The notes beneath the pieces are model-generated. The model was not told the DNA's origin. It worked only from the letters and a program-made list of their open reading frames with translations, and did no database searches. A stretch of DNA of 64,000 bases from Streptomyces xanthophaeus (GTDB lineage Bacteria; Actinomycetota; Actinomycetes; Streptomycetales; Streptomycetaceae), in contig NZ_JOFT01000019.1 of NCBI RefSeq assembly GCF_000725805.1, positions 186,001 through 250,000 on the forward strand. The letters run 5' to 3'. Numbering within the stretch: position 1 is the first letter of the stretch; every line of letters begins with the position of its first letter. This document shows positions 35,076 through 44,252 of the stretch, piece after piece. The translations under genes and the position numbers were made by a program.

Positions 35076-37418
35076 ATGTCGAACGGTAGTGTCCTTTTGG
35101 CCTTGCGCGAGGATCCCCTGGGCGGGGGCGTCGGCGGTGACCAGTTGCGCCGGATCGGCAAAGAGCTGGAGAACCGCGGGCTGCAGGTGCGGTGGGCGCG
35201 GACGGTCGAGGGCGCCCGTGCCGCGTTGCGTACGGAGGCCGGCCTGACCGCTGCCGTCGTCGCCTGGGACCTGCCGTCCGAGAAGGGGGAGGACACAGGC
35301 GGCGGGGGAGGGGCAGTCCTGCGGCAGATCACCAGCCGCTTCACCGGCCTCCCCGTCTTCGTCGTGATGAGTGAGGAGTCCGACCACGGCCTGGAAAGGC
35401 TGCCCCTGTGGGTGGCCGAGACCGCCGTCGGCTACATCTGGCCCCTGGAAGACACGCCGTCCTTCATCGCCGGCCGTGTCTTCAACGCCGCCCGCGCCTA
35501 CGGCGACTCCGTCCTGCCGCCGTTCTTCAAAGCGCTGCGCCGGTTCGACGACGCCCACGAGTACTCCTGGCACACCCCCGCCCACTCCGGAGGGGTGGCG
35601 TTCCTGAAATCGCCCGTCGGCCGGGCGTTCTTCGACTACTACGGTGAGCGGCTCTTCCGCACCGACCTGTCGATCTCGGTGGAGGAGCTGGGTTCCCTCT
35701 TCGAGCACAGCGGCCCCATCGGCGACGCCGAGCGCAACGCCGCCCGCGTCTTCGGCGCCGACCGGACGTACTTCGTACTGCACGGCGACTCCACGGCCGA
35801 CCGCATGGTCGGCCACTACTGCGTCACGGCCGACGAGATCGCGCTGGTGGACCGCAACTGCCACAAGTCGGTGCTGCACGGGCTGGTGATCTCCGGTGCG
35901 CGACCGGTCTACCTCGTACCGACCCGCAACGGATACGGTCTCGCCGGCCCTCTGCCCGCCCGTGAGACCCTGCCCGCCGCAGTGGCCGCCAGGATCGCCT
36001 CCCATCCGCTGACACCGGGCGCCGTATCCCCCCACGCCCAGTACGCGGTGATCACCAACTCGACTTACGACGGCTTGTGTTACGACACCGTCCAGACCGC
36101 ACGGGCCCTGGCCCCCAGCACGCCCCGTCTGCACTTCGACGAGGCCTGGTTCGCCTACGCCCGCTTCCACCCCCTCTACGCGGGCCGCTACGGCATGGCC
36201 GTGGGCCCGGACACGTTCGCGAGCGAGGAACGCCCCACCGTCTTCGCCACCCAGTCCACGCACAAGCTGCTGGCCGCCCTCTCGCAGAGCGCCATGGTCC
36301 ACGTGAAGTCCTCACCCAGGGCGCCGGTCGAGCACCACCGGTTCAACGAGGCGTTCATGATGCACGGCACCACCTCGGCCCTGTACCCGGTGATCGCCTC
36401 GCTGGATGTGGCTGCGGCGATGATGGACGGCCCCCAGGGGGAGTGGCTGGTCAACGAGGCGGTCACCGAGGCGATCCGGTTCCGGCAGGCCGTCGTCCGA
36501 ACCGGGCGCCGCATCGCGGACGCGGGCGACCGGCTGCCGTGGTTCTTCGGGGTGTGGCAGCCCGACACCGTCACCGACCCCGCCGACGGGACCCGCATTC
36601 CCTTCGCGGACGCCTCCCCCGCACTGCTGGCCGCTGATCCCCGCTGCTGGGAGCTCGAACCCGACGCGGACTGGCACGGCTTCCCCGGCCTGGCCGAGGG
36701 GCAGTGCCTGCTGGATCCCATCAAGGTGACGCTGACCTGCCCGGGCGTCAACGCGCGCGGAGAGTCGGACGCGTGGGGGATTCCGGCCCGCATCCTCACC
36801 GCCTACCTGGCCCGGCGCGGAATCGTGGTGGAGAAGACCGATACCTACACCACGCTCGTCCTGTTCTCGATGGGCATCACCAAGGGGAAATGGGGCACGC
36901 TGATGGACGCCCTCATGGACTTCAAGGCCCTCCACGACGCCGATGCCCCCTTGCGGCAGGTACTGCCCCACCTGGTCGAACGCCACCCCCAGCGCTACGG
37001 CGGCACGACCTTGCGCGGACTGTGCCAGGAGATGCACGAACACCTCACCAGGGCCGAGCTGATCGACGCGCTGGACACCGCCTTCCAGGACCTGCCTGAA
37101 CCGGTCGTACCACCGCAGAGCTGCTACCAGCAGCTCATCCGGGGCGGTACCGAACGCCTTCCGCTCGCCCGAGCCGCCGGAAGGGTGGCCGCCGCCATGG
37201 TCACCGTGACCCCGCCCGGGATCCCCGTCCTGATGCCCGGAGAAGCACTCGGCGCCCCCAGTGGCCCGGTCCTGCGCTACCTCGGAGCACTGGAGGCCTT
37301 CGACCGCGCCTTCCCCGGGTTCCACAGCGAAGCGCACGGCGTCACCATCGATCCCCACACCGGCGACTACCTCATCGAATGCGTACGCCAGGACCACCTC
37401 CCCGGCGCAGCCGGGTGA
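35076..37418 (+). CDS. Orn/Lys/Arg decarboxylase (fold-type I PLP enzyme)
   Basis: 780 residues from the ATG at 35076 with GGGGAG 5 nt upstream. A receiver-like wing domain (about 1-130) is followed by HTPAHSGGVAFLKSPVGRAF (PLP domain start), HGDSTADRMVGHYC, the motif HFDEAWFAYARFHPLY, and the Schiff-base Lys397 in ATQSTHKLLAALSQSAMVH. PGIPVLMPGE and the C-terminal domain complete the family architecture of bacterial inducible arginine, lysine or ornithine decarboxylases. Which amino acid is used cannot be decided. The reaction yields a polyamine or diamine and consumes a proton. No antiporter adjoins it. Confidence 0.93.
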   Translation: MSNGSVLLALREDPLGGGVGGDQLRRIGKELENRGLQVRWARTVEGARAALRTEAGLTAAVVAWDLPSEKGEDTGGGGGAVLRQITSRFTGLPVFVVMSEESDHGLERLPLWVAETAVGYIWPLEDTPSFIAGRVFNAARAYGDSVLPPFFKALRRFDDAHEYSWHTPAHSGGVAFLKSPVGRAFFDYYGERLFRTDLSISVEELGSLFEHSGPIGDAERNAARVFGADRTYFVLHGDSTADRMVGHYCVTADEIALVDRNCHKSVLHGLVISGARPVYLVPTRNGYGLAGPLPARETLPAAVAARIASHPLTPGAVSPHAQYAVITNSTYDGLCYDTVQTARALAPSTPRLHFDEAWFAYARFHPLYAGRYGMAVGPDTFASEERPTVFATQSTHKLLAALSQSAMVHVKSSPRAPVEHHRFNEAFMMHGTTSALYPVIASLDVAAAMMDGPQGEWLVNEAVTEAIRFRQAVVRTGRRIADAGDRLPWFFGVWQPDTVTDPADGTRIPFADASPALLAADPRCWELEPDADWHGFPGLAEGQCLLDPIKVTLTCPGVNARGESDAWGIPARILTAYLARRGIVVEKTDTYTTLVLFSMGITKGKWGTLMDALMDFKALHDADAPLRQVLPHLVERHPQRYGGTTLRGLCQEMHEHLTRAELIDALDTAFQDLPEPVVPPQSCYQQLIRGGTERLPLARAAGRVAAAMVTVTPPGIPVLMPGEALGAPSGPVLRYLGALEAFDRAFPGFHSEAHGVTIDPHTGDYLIECVRQDHLPGAAG

Positions 37419-37680
37419 GGCCCAGGCCGTAGCCGTCCGGGCCGGGACCTGTTCGTCGTTCTCGATCTTCGACTCATGGCGCATGGCGCATGGCGCGAGA
37501 CTGCCGGGCTCGGCCACGTGCGGTCTCGTACGTTCCTTGAGTGCAGCTCCAGCAGAAGGTCTCAGCCCGGCGCCCGCGGGTCGCGGGCGCCGGCGAGGTC
37601 TTCCGTGCCCGCTTCGCCGCGCACGCGTCGTCCACCTCGACTCGACGGTGCTGGACGAGCGTTCTGCCCGGGGCGGGCGC

Positions 37681-38616
37681 TCAGCGGCGCCCCTGCACGT
37701 CGCCCAACGTGGAGGCGGCCACCGGGTCACCGTGGATGAAGTCGCCCGGCGGGATGCCTGGATGGTGGCCGTTCGACGGTGCGACGGGTGTGGTGTCGGC
37801 ACGGAGCGTCAGGCGGGACACGATGCGGTAGCGGTCGCCGCGGTAGAGCGAGTGGACGTACTCCACCGGCCGCCCTGCCGTGTCGGTGGTCAGCCGTTCG
37901 AAGAGGAGGGCGGGCGAGAGCTCCGGTACCTCCAGGAGTTCGGCTTCCGAGCGGGTCGCCACCGTGGGTTCGATGGTCTGCGTCGCTTCGTTCACGTGCA
38001 CGTCGTGGTGCGTGCGCAAATGCTCGTAGAGATCGCCGTGCTCCAGCTCGCGCGAGGTGAGCCCGGGGACCAGGGCAGCCGGGATGTGCAGGTGCTCGAT
38101 GGCCATCGGGTGCCCGTCGACCAGCCGCAGCCGGGCCACGTAGACGATCTGCGCGGCAGGGGAGAGGCTCAGCCTACGGCCCACCCGGGCGCCGGCCGGT
38201 ACGGTCGTGAACTCCAGCAGTCGACTGGCCCAGGCCCCCGAAGCGCGAGGCACGCTGAGCGAGTGGCGCCCGGGAACCAGTTCCTGGGTGATCTTCTCCG
38301 GAGCGACGAACACGCCCCGGCCGTGTTCGCGGATGAGAACGCCGGCGGCGACCAACTCGTCGACGGCCGCCCGCAGCGTCGGGCGGGACACCCCGAGTTG
38401 CACGCACAGGATCCGCTCGGAGGGAATCGCGTCCCCCGCCCGGCGCTCCTCGACCATCCCCAGCACCGCGTCTCGGACCCGCTCGCGCTTGAGCACGCCG
38501 CCGGGGCGGATCCCGCCGGATCCGTCGACCTCGGACCGGGGTACGAGGGCAGCCTCTGCCGGCAGTACCGGGACGGCCCCGGTCAACCGGGTCGTGCCCG
38601 GGTTCCTCTCGCGCAT
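37681..38616 (-). CDS. GntR/HutC-family regulator (DasR-like)
   Basis: 311 residues from the ATG at 38616, which has GAGAGG 9 nt upstream. The winged helix reads ERVRDAVLGMVEERRAGDAI and ERILCVQLGVSRPTLRAAVD then GVFVAPEK. The UTRA ligand domain contains RRLSLSPAAQIVYVARLRLV, DGHPMAIEHLHIPAALVPGL and PVEYVHSLYRGDRYRIVSRL. DasR, of this family, senses aminosugar phosphates and controls chitin use. Its gene is divergent from a GH20 hexosaminidase and two DasR-box-like sites lie between, so it probably controls that gene. Confidence 0.9.
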   Translation of the reverse strand: MRERNPGTTRLTGAVPVLPAEAALVPRSEVDGSGGIRPGGVLKRERVRDAVLGMVEERRAGDAIPSERILCVQLGVSRPTLRAAVDELVAAGVLIREHGRGVFVAPEKITQELVPGRHSLSVPRASGAWASRLLEFTTVPAGARVGRRLSLSPAAQIVYVARLRLVDGHPMAIEHLHIPAALVPGLTSRELEHGDLYEHLRTHHDVHVNEATQTIEPTVATRSEAELLEVPELSPALLFERLTTDTAGRPVEYVHSLYRGDRYRIVSRLTLRADTTPVAPSNGHHPGIPPGDFIHGDPVAASTLGDVQGRR

Positions 38617-38692
38617 CCGCGTCGTCCTCTCTCCAGCGCCGCTCACGCGTGCCGCGTCCCATCAGCCTTGGCCACTCCGACCACCATCCCGA

Positions 38693-38708
38693 ACTGGTCA
38701 AGTCCAGC
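38693..38708. promoter_or_regulatory. DasR-box (dre)-like site 1
   Basis: ACTGGTCAAGTCCAGC agrees at 13 of 16 positions with the known dre consensus ACTGGTCTAGACCACT (G allowed at position 15). It lies between the GntR gene start and the GH20 gene start, where an autorepressor and chitin-operon operator would be expected. Confidence 0.55.
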
Positions 38709-38781
38709 TTACGAGCTGAGCGCGATGCTCTGCGCCGGAAATTCGGTAAAGAGCTTTGGATCCTGGGGGGTTGACGGTCGT

Positions 38782-38797
38782 ATTGGTCTATGCCAGC
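38782..38797. promoter_or_regulatory. DasR-box (dre)-like site 2, next to a TTGACG box
   Basis: ATTGGTCTATGCCAGC agrees at about 12 of 16 positions with the dre consensus and keeps the TGGTCTA half. A TTGACG hexamer at 38771-38776 sits just upstream and could be the -35 element of the GH20 promoter, with the site overlapping the spacer. Confidence 0.45.
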
Positions 38798-38943
38798 TTC
38801 TTTCCTCACCGACAGGTCAGTTGTCCAGTGGGTGAGTGGTCAGCTCCCCGGTCCGTCCCGTTCCTTCGTGTACCGCCCTCTGTTCGGGAACCGCCCGTCA
38901 TCACCGCACCGCCTCTGCGAGGCCCTCCCCGGAAGGCTGGACC

Positions 38944-40533
38944 GTGCCCTCACACCGTCCCGAACAGGCCCTCTTACCCCGGCCCACCCGGTACACCCCC
39001 CGGCCCGGCCGCTTCGCCCTGGACCCGGCCACCACCGTCCGCACCGCCCCCGGAGCCGAGGCCGCTGCGGACCTGCTGCGCACCCTCCTCACCCCCGTGA
39101 CCGGGCTGCCCCTGAACTCCTCGCCCACCGGCGCCGTCATCCTGGCCGTCGACCCAGGGCTGTACGGTCTGGGCGAAGAGGGGTACGGACTCACCGTCAG
39201 CGCGCACTCCGTCCTGCTGCGCGCCGCCGACCCCACGGGACTGCTGCGCGGAGTCCAGACGCTCCGGCAACTCCTGCCGCCCGAGGCGCTGGGGCCGGCC
39301 GGCGCAGCCGTCCGACGGGAGCGCTGGGACCTTCCCTGCGCCGAGATCACCGACATCCCGCGGCACCGCTGGCGCGGACTGATGATCGACGTCGCCCGCC
39401 ACTTCCACGACACGGCAACCCTGCGCCGACACGTCGACCTCATGGCCCTGCACAAACTCAACGTCCTCCACTTGCACCTCACCGACGACCAGGGCTGGCG
39501 GATGCCCATCACCGCTTACCCCCGCCTGACCACCGTCGGGGCCCACCGCTCCCAGTCCATGACCGGTCCCGACGGCGCCACCGGCTCCGACGGCAGGCCG
39601 CACGGGGGCGCGTACACCCGTACCGAACTCGCCGACCTCGTCGCCTACGCCGCGCAGCGCGGCGTACGCGTGGTGCCGGAGGTCGGGATGCCCGGACACG
39701 TCCGCGCCGCCCTCGCCGCCTACCCGCACCTCGGCAACCACCCCGAGCGCACGCTCGACGTGTGGACCCGCTGGGGCGTGTGCGAGACCGTCCTCGGCGT
39801 CCACGACGAGGTGCTGGACTTCCTCCGGGCGGTCCTGCACGAGGTGATGGACGTCTTCCCCTCGCCCTACGTCCACCTCGGCGGTGACGAATGCCCCACC
39901 ACCGAGTGGGAGCAGAGCCCCCGCGCGCGGGCGCGTGCGACCGCCGAGGGACTCCCCGCCCCAGCAGCCCTGCACGGCTGGCTCCTGGGCCAGGCCGGCG
40001 CCCACCTGCTGGAACACGGTCGCCGCCCCGTCGGCTGGGCCGAGACCCGGGTCCTGCTCCCGCCCGGCTTCACGGTGATGAGCTGGCGCGACCCCGCGCA
40101 CGCCGCCGAAGCGCTCCGCCACGGTCACGACGTCGTCCTCACCCACCACCGGACCACCTACCTCGACTACGCACAGGACGACTTCCCCGACGGGCCGACC
40201 GCCCAGCCCGGACCCGTCGTCGACCTGCGCACCGTGCACGGCGGAGACCCCGAACCACAGGCTCCGGCCGACGGCCGCGGACGGATCCTCGGTACCCAGG
40301 CGCAGATCTGGACCGAGTTCGCCCCCCATGCCGCCGACCTCGACCGCCTGGCCTACCCCCGCCTGTGCGCCCTGGCCGACCGGGCCTGGACCGGCGCCAC
40401 CACCTGGGCCGACTTCGAGTCCCGGCTCCACGCGCACGTCCCCCGACTGGACGCCCTGGGCGTCCGTCACCACCCGCCGACCGCGCCGCGCACGACCACC
40501 GCTCCGCCTGCCCGTACAGCGCCCGTTGCATGA
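38944..40533 (+). CDS. GH20 beta-N-acetylhexosaminidase
   Basis: 529 residues from the GTG at 38944 with GGAAGG upstream; longer frames upstream lack coding character. GH20 motifs are in order: RWRGLMIDVARHFHDTATL, HKLNVLHLHLTDDQGWRMPI, VPEVGMPGHVRAALAAYPHL, and the catalytic Asp315-Glu316 pair in HLGGDECPTTEW. The enzyme releases N-acetylglucosamine from chitobiose or N-glycans. No Sec signal peptide is seen, so it is probably cytoplasmic and acts on imported chitobiose. It leads an operon with the CBM3-GH16 gene 36 nt downstream. Confidence 0.94.
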   Translation: MPSHRPEQALLPRPTRYTPRPGRFALDPATTVRTAPGAEAAADLLRTLLTPVTGLPLNSSPTGAVILAVDPGLYGLGEEGYGLTVSAHSVLLRAADPTGLLRGVQTLRQLLPPEALGPAGAAVRRERWDLPCAEITDIPRHRWRGLMIDVARHFHDTATLRRHVDLMALHKLNVLHLHLTDDQGWRMPITAYPRLTTVGAHRSQSMTGPDGATGSDGRPHGGAYTRTELADLVAYAAQRGVRVVPEVGMPGHVRAALAAYPHLGNHPERTLDVWTRWGVCETVLGVHDEVLDFLRAVLHEVMDVFPSPYVHLGGDECPTTEWEQSPRARARATAEGLPAPAALHGWLLGQAGAHLLEHGRRPVGWAETRVLLPPGFTVMSWRDPAHAAEALRHGHDVVLTHHRTTYLDYAQDDFPDGPTAQPGPVVDLRTVHGGDPEPQAPADGRGRILGTQAQIWTEFAPHAADLDRLAYPRLCALADRAWTGATTWADFESRLHAHVPRLDALGVRHHPPTAPRTTTAPPARTAPVA

Positions 40534-40569
40534 CATTGCTCCCCCGCGCACCCCGGAGAGGACCCCACC

Positions 40570-42078
40570 GTGACCACCTCGAACAGCTCGCCCGACCTGA
40601 ACTGGGCCACCGGCAACGACTGCTCGACCGGCAACGAGAACCGGACTGCCGGAGTACGCCACAGCCGCCTGCGGGCCGTCGCCGCGGCGGCCGTCGCCAC
40701 GGCCCTGGGCGCCGCCGCCCTCGCCGCTCTGCCGGGCACCGCCAGCGCGGCGAGCAGCCTGTCCGTGCAGTACCGCACCAGCGCTACCGGCCCCACCGCC
40801 GACCAGAGCGAGCCCTGGTTCAAGGTGAAGAACACCGGCACCACCGCACTGCCGTTGAGTGACGTCAAACTCCGCTACTACTTCAAGTCGGATGCACCCG
40901 GCGCCACTTACCGCTTCGCCTGCTCCTGGGCGGTCAAGGGCTGTGCCCACATCACCGGCACCTTCGGCAACCTCGCCAACCCCACCGACACCGCCGACCG
41001 GTACCTGGAGATCGGCTTCACCGCCGGCGCCGGCTCCCTCGCCCCGGGCCTCGACACGGGCGACATGCAGCTGCGTTTCCACCAGTCCAACTGGCAGCCA
41101 CTGCGGCAGAGCGACGACTACTCCTTCATCGCCGCCCAGACCGGCTACGGCGACTCCACCAAGGTCACCGCCACCCGCGCCGGCACCCTGGTCTGGGGCA
41201 CCGCCCCCGCGGGCAACACCCCCACCGACCCGCCGACCACCCCGCCGCCGACCACGCCCCCGCCCGGCGGATCCGGCTCACTGTGGGACGACTTCACCTA
41301 CACCTCCCACACCGATCCGAAGATTTCCGCCAACGGCTGGTCGGTACGCTCCAACTCCGGCGGCCCCGGTGTTCCCGGAGCCACTTGGGACCCCTCCAAC
41401 GTCACCTTCTCCACGAGCGCCGGCAACACCGTCATGACCCTGGAGACCTCCACCAACGGCACGGCCTCGGGCACCGAACACACCGAGGTGCTCACGAAGT
41501 CGACCAAGTTCAAGAACGGCACGTACGCGGCCCGCGTCAAGTTCAGCGACGCCCCCAGGTCGGGACCCGACGGGGACCGCGTCGTCCAGACCTTCTTCAC
41601 GATCAACGACCTCAAGGCCCCCATGGCCGACGACTACGCCGAGTACGACTTCGAGTACCTCCCCAACGGCGGTTGGGGCGAGCCGTCGAACATCCTCTAC
41701 ACGACCTCATGGGAGACCTACAACCCGGAGCCGTGGCAGGCGGTCAACGCCCACACCGAGAGCCGGCAGAGCCATGCCGGCTGGCACGACCTCGTCGTCA
41801 CCATCGACAACAACGCCATCACCTACTACGTGGACGGGCAGGCCTTCGGCACCCACGACGCCTCCTACCTCCCCGAACGCCCCATGTCGATCAACTTCAA
41901 CCAATGGCTGATCGACCTGGCGGGCCAGACGTCCACGACCCCCCGCGCGTACGAGCAGCAGGTCGACTACGTCCTCCACGTCAAGGACCAGGTGCTCACG
42001 CCCGCCCAGGTCAACGCCAAGATCGCGGCGTACCGGGCGGCCGGCACCGCCTTCGAGGACACCGTGCCCGCGAGCTGA
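40570..42078 (+). CDS. Secreted CBM3-GH16 glycoside hydrolase
   Basis: 502 residues from a GTG with GGAGAGGA upstream. A long N-region with a Sec signal (VAAAAVATALGAAALAALPG) is followed by a family-3 carbohydrate-binding module (about 62-200: EPWFKVKNTGTTALPLSDVK, LRYYFKS, GDMQLRFHQSNWQPLRQSDD). A Pro/Thr linker (about 217-235) precedes the GH16 domain. The catalytic Glu358-x-Asp360-x-Glu362 pattern in AEYDFEYL is intact. GH16 enzymes cleave beta-1,3/1,4-glucans or galactans; the CBM3 suggests a cellulosic or crystalline wall substrate. It is co-transcribed with the GH20 gene. Confidence 0.93.
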   Translation: MTTSNSSPDLNWATGNDCSTGNENRTAGVRHSRLRAVAAAAVATALGAAALAALPGTASAASSLSVQYRTSATGPTADQSEPWFKVKNTGTTALPLSDVKLRYYFKSDAPGATYRFACSWAVKGCAHITGTFGNLANPTDTADRYLEIGFTAGAGSLAPGLDTGDMQLRFHQSNWQPLRQSDDYSFIAAQTGYGDSTKVTATRAGTLVWGTAPAGNTPTDPPTTPPPTTPPPGGSGSLWDDFTYTSHTDPKISANGWSVRSNSGGPGVPGATWDPSNVTFSTSAGNTVMTLETSTNGTASGTEHTEVLTKSTKFKNGTYAARVKFSDAPRSGPDGDRVVQTFFTINDLKAPMADDYAEYDFEYLPNGGWGEPSNILYTTSWETYNPEPWQAVNAHTESRQSHAGWHDLVVTIDNNAITYYVDGQAFGTHDASYLPERPMSINFNQWLIDLAGQTSTTPRAYEQQVDYVLHVKDQVLTPAQVNAKIAAYRAAGTAFEDTVPAS

Positions 42079-42084
42079 CCGCGC

Positions 42085-43014
42085 TTACGAGCGCGCGGAC
42101 GGCGTCCCGAGGGAGGGGATGCCGTCCGCGGCTCCGTGTCCACCGGCTCGCAGAGCGGAGACGAGCCTGGTCCGCAGGAGCTGTACGGCTGGGGAGTGCA
42201 GGCCCCGGCGGGTGATGAGCCCGAGCCGGGCGTGCGTGGCGGCGTCGGTGAGCGGGACGGTCTGCAGGCCGTCGCCCTGTGTGGAGGACGAGCTGAGGAC
42301 GGCGACGCCCGCACCGCGCTCGGTGAGACGGAGCAGGGTGAGCGGGGAACTGGCGTCGATGTCCACGCGCGGGTCGAGGCCGATCCGGTGGCAGGAGTCC
42401 TCGTAGGCGGAACGGATGCCGGTGCCCGGGGAGAGACAGAGGATCTTCTCGTCCCTGAGGTCGGCGAGGAGCAGTTCCGTCCGGTCGAGGGGGTGGCCGG
42501 CCGGGACGACGGCGACGATCGGCTCATCGAGGACCGTGCTCACCTCGAGGCCCGGGGCGACGTCGCCCGCATATCCGATCATGGCCAGGTCGAGAAAGCT
42601 GGAGAGGACCTGGGTCTGGAGGTCGTCGGAGTGGCCCTCGTGCAAGCTGAGCTCGATGCCGGGGTGGGTGCGGCCGAGGTCGGCGACGGTGTCGAGGAAG
42701 GCCGGGATCGAGCAGCCCGTGATCATGCCGAGGCGGACCCGGCCGCGGACGCCGTCGGCGAACTCGGCGGCGGTGTGCTGGATGGCTTCGAGGGTGGCGA
42801 GGGCGTTCTTTGCAAGGGGGAGAACGGCCTCGCCCAGCGCGGTGAGGCGGATCTGACGGCCGGAGCGGTCGAGCAGTTGCCGGCCCAGTTCAGACTCCAG
42901 CTTGGCTACTTGGGTGCTGATGCCGGACTGGCTGACGTGCAGGCGCCGGGCGGCGGCGGTGAAAGTGCCCTCGTCCATGACGGCGGCGAAGTAGCGCAGC
43001 TGGTGCATCTCCAT
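42085..43014 (-). CDS. LysR-family transcriptional regulator
   Basis: 309 residues from the ATG at 43014, where the canonical start MEMHQLRYFAAVMDEGTFTA occurs; an upstream in-frame ATG at 43086 is unlikely. The helix-turn-helix reads AARRLHVSQSGISTQVAKLE. The periplasmic-binding-like effector domain contains VRGRVRLGMITGCSIPAFLD and PIVAVVPAGHPLD. It is divergent from a SnoaL-like gene 70 bp away, the usual LysR arrangement, so that gene is the likely target. Confidence 0.94.
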   Translation of the reverse strand: MEMHQLRYFAAVMDEGTFTAAARRLHVSQSGISTQVAKLESELGRQLLDRSGRQIRLTALGEAVLPLAKNALATLEAIQHTAAEFADGVRGRVRLGMITGCSIPAFLDTVADLGRTHPGIELSLHEGHSDDLQTQVLSSFLDLAMIGYAGDVAPGLEVSTVLDEPIVAVVPAGHPLDRTELLLADLRDEKILCLSPGTGIRSAYEDSCHRIGLDPRVDIDASSPLTLLRLTERGAGVAVLSSSSTQGDGLQTVPLTDAATHARLGLITRRGLHSPAVQLLRTRLVSALRAGGHGAADGIPSLGTPSARS

Positions 43015-43084
43015 ATCCAGAAAAGATAGCTGCCATCGGATCCATCTGTTGGACGGATGGGTGGGGTGGCCGGAGGATGGAGGC

Positions 43085-43450
43085 ATGACGACGAGGACTG
43101 CGCGAGAGCTTGCCGAGACCTACTTCGCCGCCTGGGAGGGGGGTGACTTCGAGACCCTGCGGGGGGTGCTGGCCAAGGACGTCGACTTCGTCGGAGCGCT
43201 GGGAACGGCGTCGGGGGTCGAGGAGGCGCTCGCCGGGCTGAAGGGGCTCGGCCAGGTGCTGGAGAAGATCGACGTGAAGGTGCGGGTGGCGGAAGGAGAT
43301 GAGGCGATCACCTGGTTTGACCTGCACACAAGTGTTGCGCCGCCTGCGCCGACGGCGAACTGGATGCACGCAGAGGACGGGAAGATCACTCGGATCCGGG
43401 TGACCTTCGACCCCCGCGACCTGCTGGCGGGATTCGAGAGGCAGCAGTGA
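43085..43450 (+). CDS. SnoaL-like (NTF2-fold) protein
   Basis: 121 residues: RELAETYFAAWEGGDFETLR, GVLAKDVDFVGALGTASGVE, EALAGLKGL, and DGKITRIRVTFDPRDLL. This is the SnoaL/NTF2 cone fold used by small cyclases, isomerases and binding proteins. GGAGG precedes the ATG. The substrate is unknown. It is divergent from the LysR regulator. Confidence 0.88.
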   Translation: MTTRTARELAETYFAAWEGGDFETLRGVLAKDVDFVGALGTASGVEEALAGLKGLGQVLEKIDVKVRVAEGDEAITWFDLHTSVAPPAPTANWMHAEDGKITRIRVTFDPRDLLAGFERQQ

Positions 43451-43560
43451 ACGGGAGGATCCGGGCGCCACGTTGACGCGCGACACCGCGGTCACCCACT
43501 ACCGTGCGGTGCTGCCCGTGCGGATGGCGCTGACCGTGACGCTGATGATCCTGGCGGCGG

Positions 43561-44217
43561 TCAGCACGGCCCCGTCGTCCGGGCCGCTTCGGCGTACCCG
43601 CCGTGCACCACCGGGTCGGCCGGTGCAGTGTGGGAGCCGGTGAAGTAGTCCGCGTCCTTGGGGCGGTCGGCGGGATTGCTGGAGCGGGGGGCCGGCACCA
43701 GGTGCGGTATGTACTTGGAGCAGTGGATGTAGGCCTCTTCGACGGTGAGGTGGACCCACATCTCAGGGTCGCGCCCTGGGCCGACCTGGTGGGGCAGGCC
43801 GGGCTGCGCGGTGCGGATGTCGGCGTCGAGGTAGAGCCGGGCAACGCCGTTGACGTGCAGGCCGACGTGATGGTGCGTGAAGTCGACGAAGAGCATGCCG
43901 AGGTGCGGGTTCTCGCTCATGTTTCCGGCACTGGCGAGCACGCCGTTCCCACGGAACTCCGGGTAGACGAGGGTGTGTTGGTCCAGTACACGCACAAAGC
44001 CGGGCGGGCCTGCCCGGAAACTGGCGTCGCATGCCCCGCGGGAGTCGGCGGTGGCCAGGAAGACCATGCTCTGGCGGTCGATGAACTCCTGCATCTCGGC
44101 CGTGAGGCAGGGGCGCACCTGTTGGTCGTAGAACCGGGCGGCGCGGTCGGCGCTGCCCATGCTCTGCTGCAGCTGGTGTTCGCCTTCTGATCCGAAGGGC
44201 GGCGGGGGGAAGGTCAC
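43561..44217 (-). CDS. Pyridoxamine 5'-phosphate oxidase-like FMN-binding protein
   Basis: 218 residues from the GTG at 44217 with CAGGAG 8 nt upstream. The split-barrel pattern is present: MVFLATADSRGACDASFRAG, GFVRVLDQHTLVYPEFRGNG, HLGMLFVDFTHHHVGLHVNG and EAYIHCSKYIPHLVP. These are traits of the PNPOx/flavin-reductase-like group with the HCSKYIP motif. It starts 36 nt after the flavohemoglobin stop, in one operon. It may use or supply electrons for that NO dioxygenase. Confidence 0.88.
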   Translation of the reverse strand: MTFPPPPFGSEGEHQLQQSMGSADRAARFYDQQVRPCLTAEMQEFIDRQSMVFLATADSRGACDASFRAGPPGFVRVLDQHTLVYPEFRGNGVLASAGNMSENPHLGMLFVDFTHHHVGLHVNGVARLYLDADIRTAQPGLPHQVGPGRDPEMWVHLTVEEAYIHCSKYIPHLVPAPRSSNPADRPKDADYFTGSHTAPADPVVHGGYAEAARTTGPC

Positions 44218-44252
44218 GGGCGTTCTCCTGGCAGAATCGGCAAGCGTGTGGC

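Noticed and set aside
38974..41082. A 702-residue minus-strand frame
   Set aside because: Shadow of the GH20 and CBM3 genes; no motif of its own.
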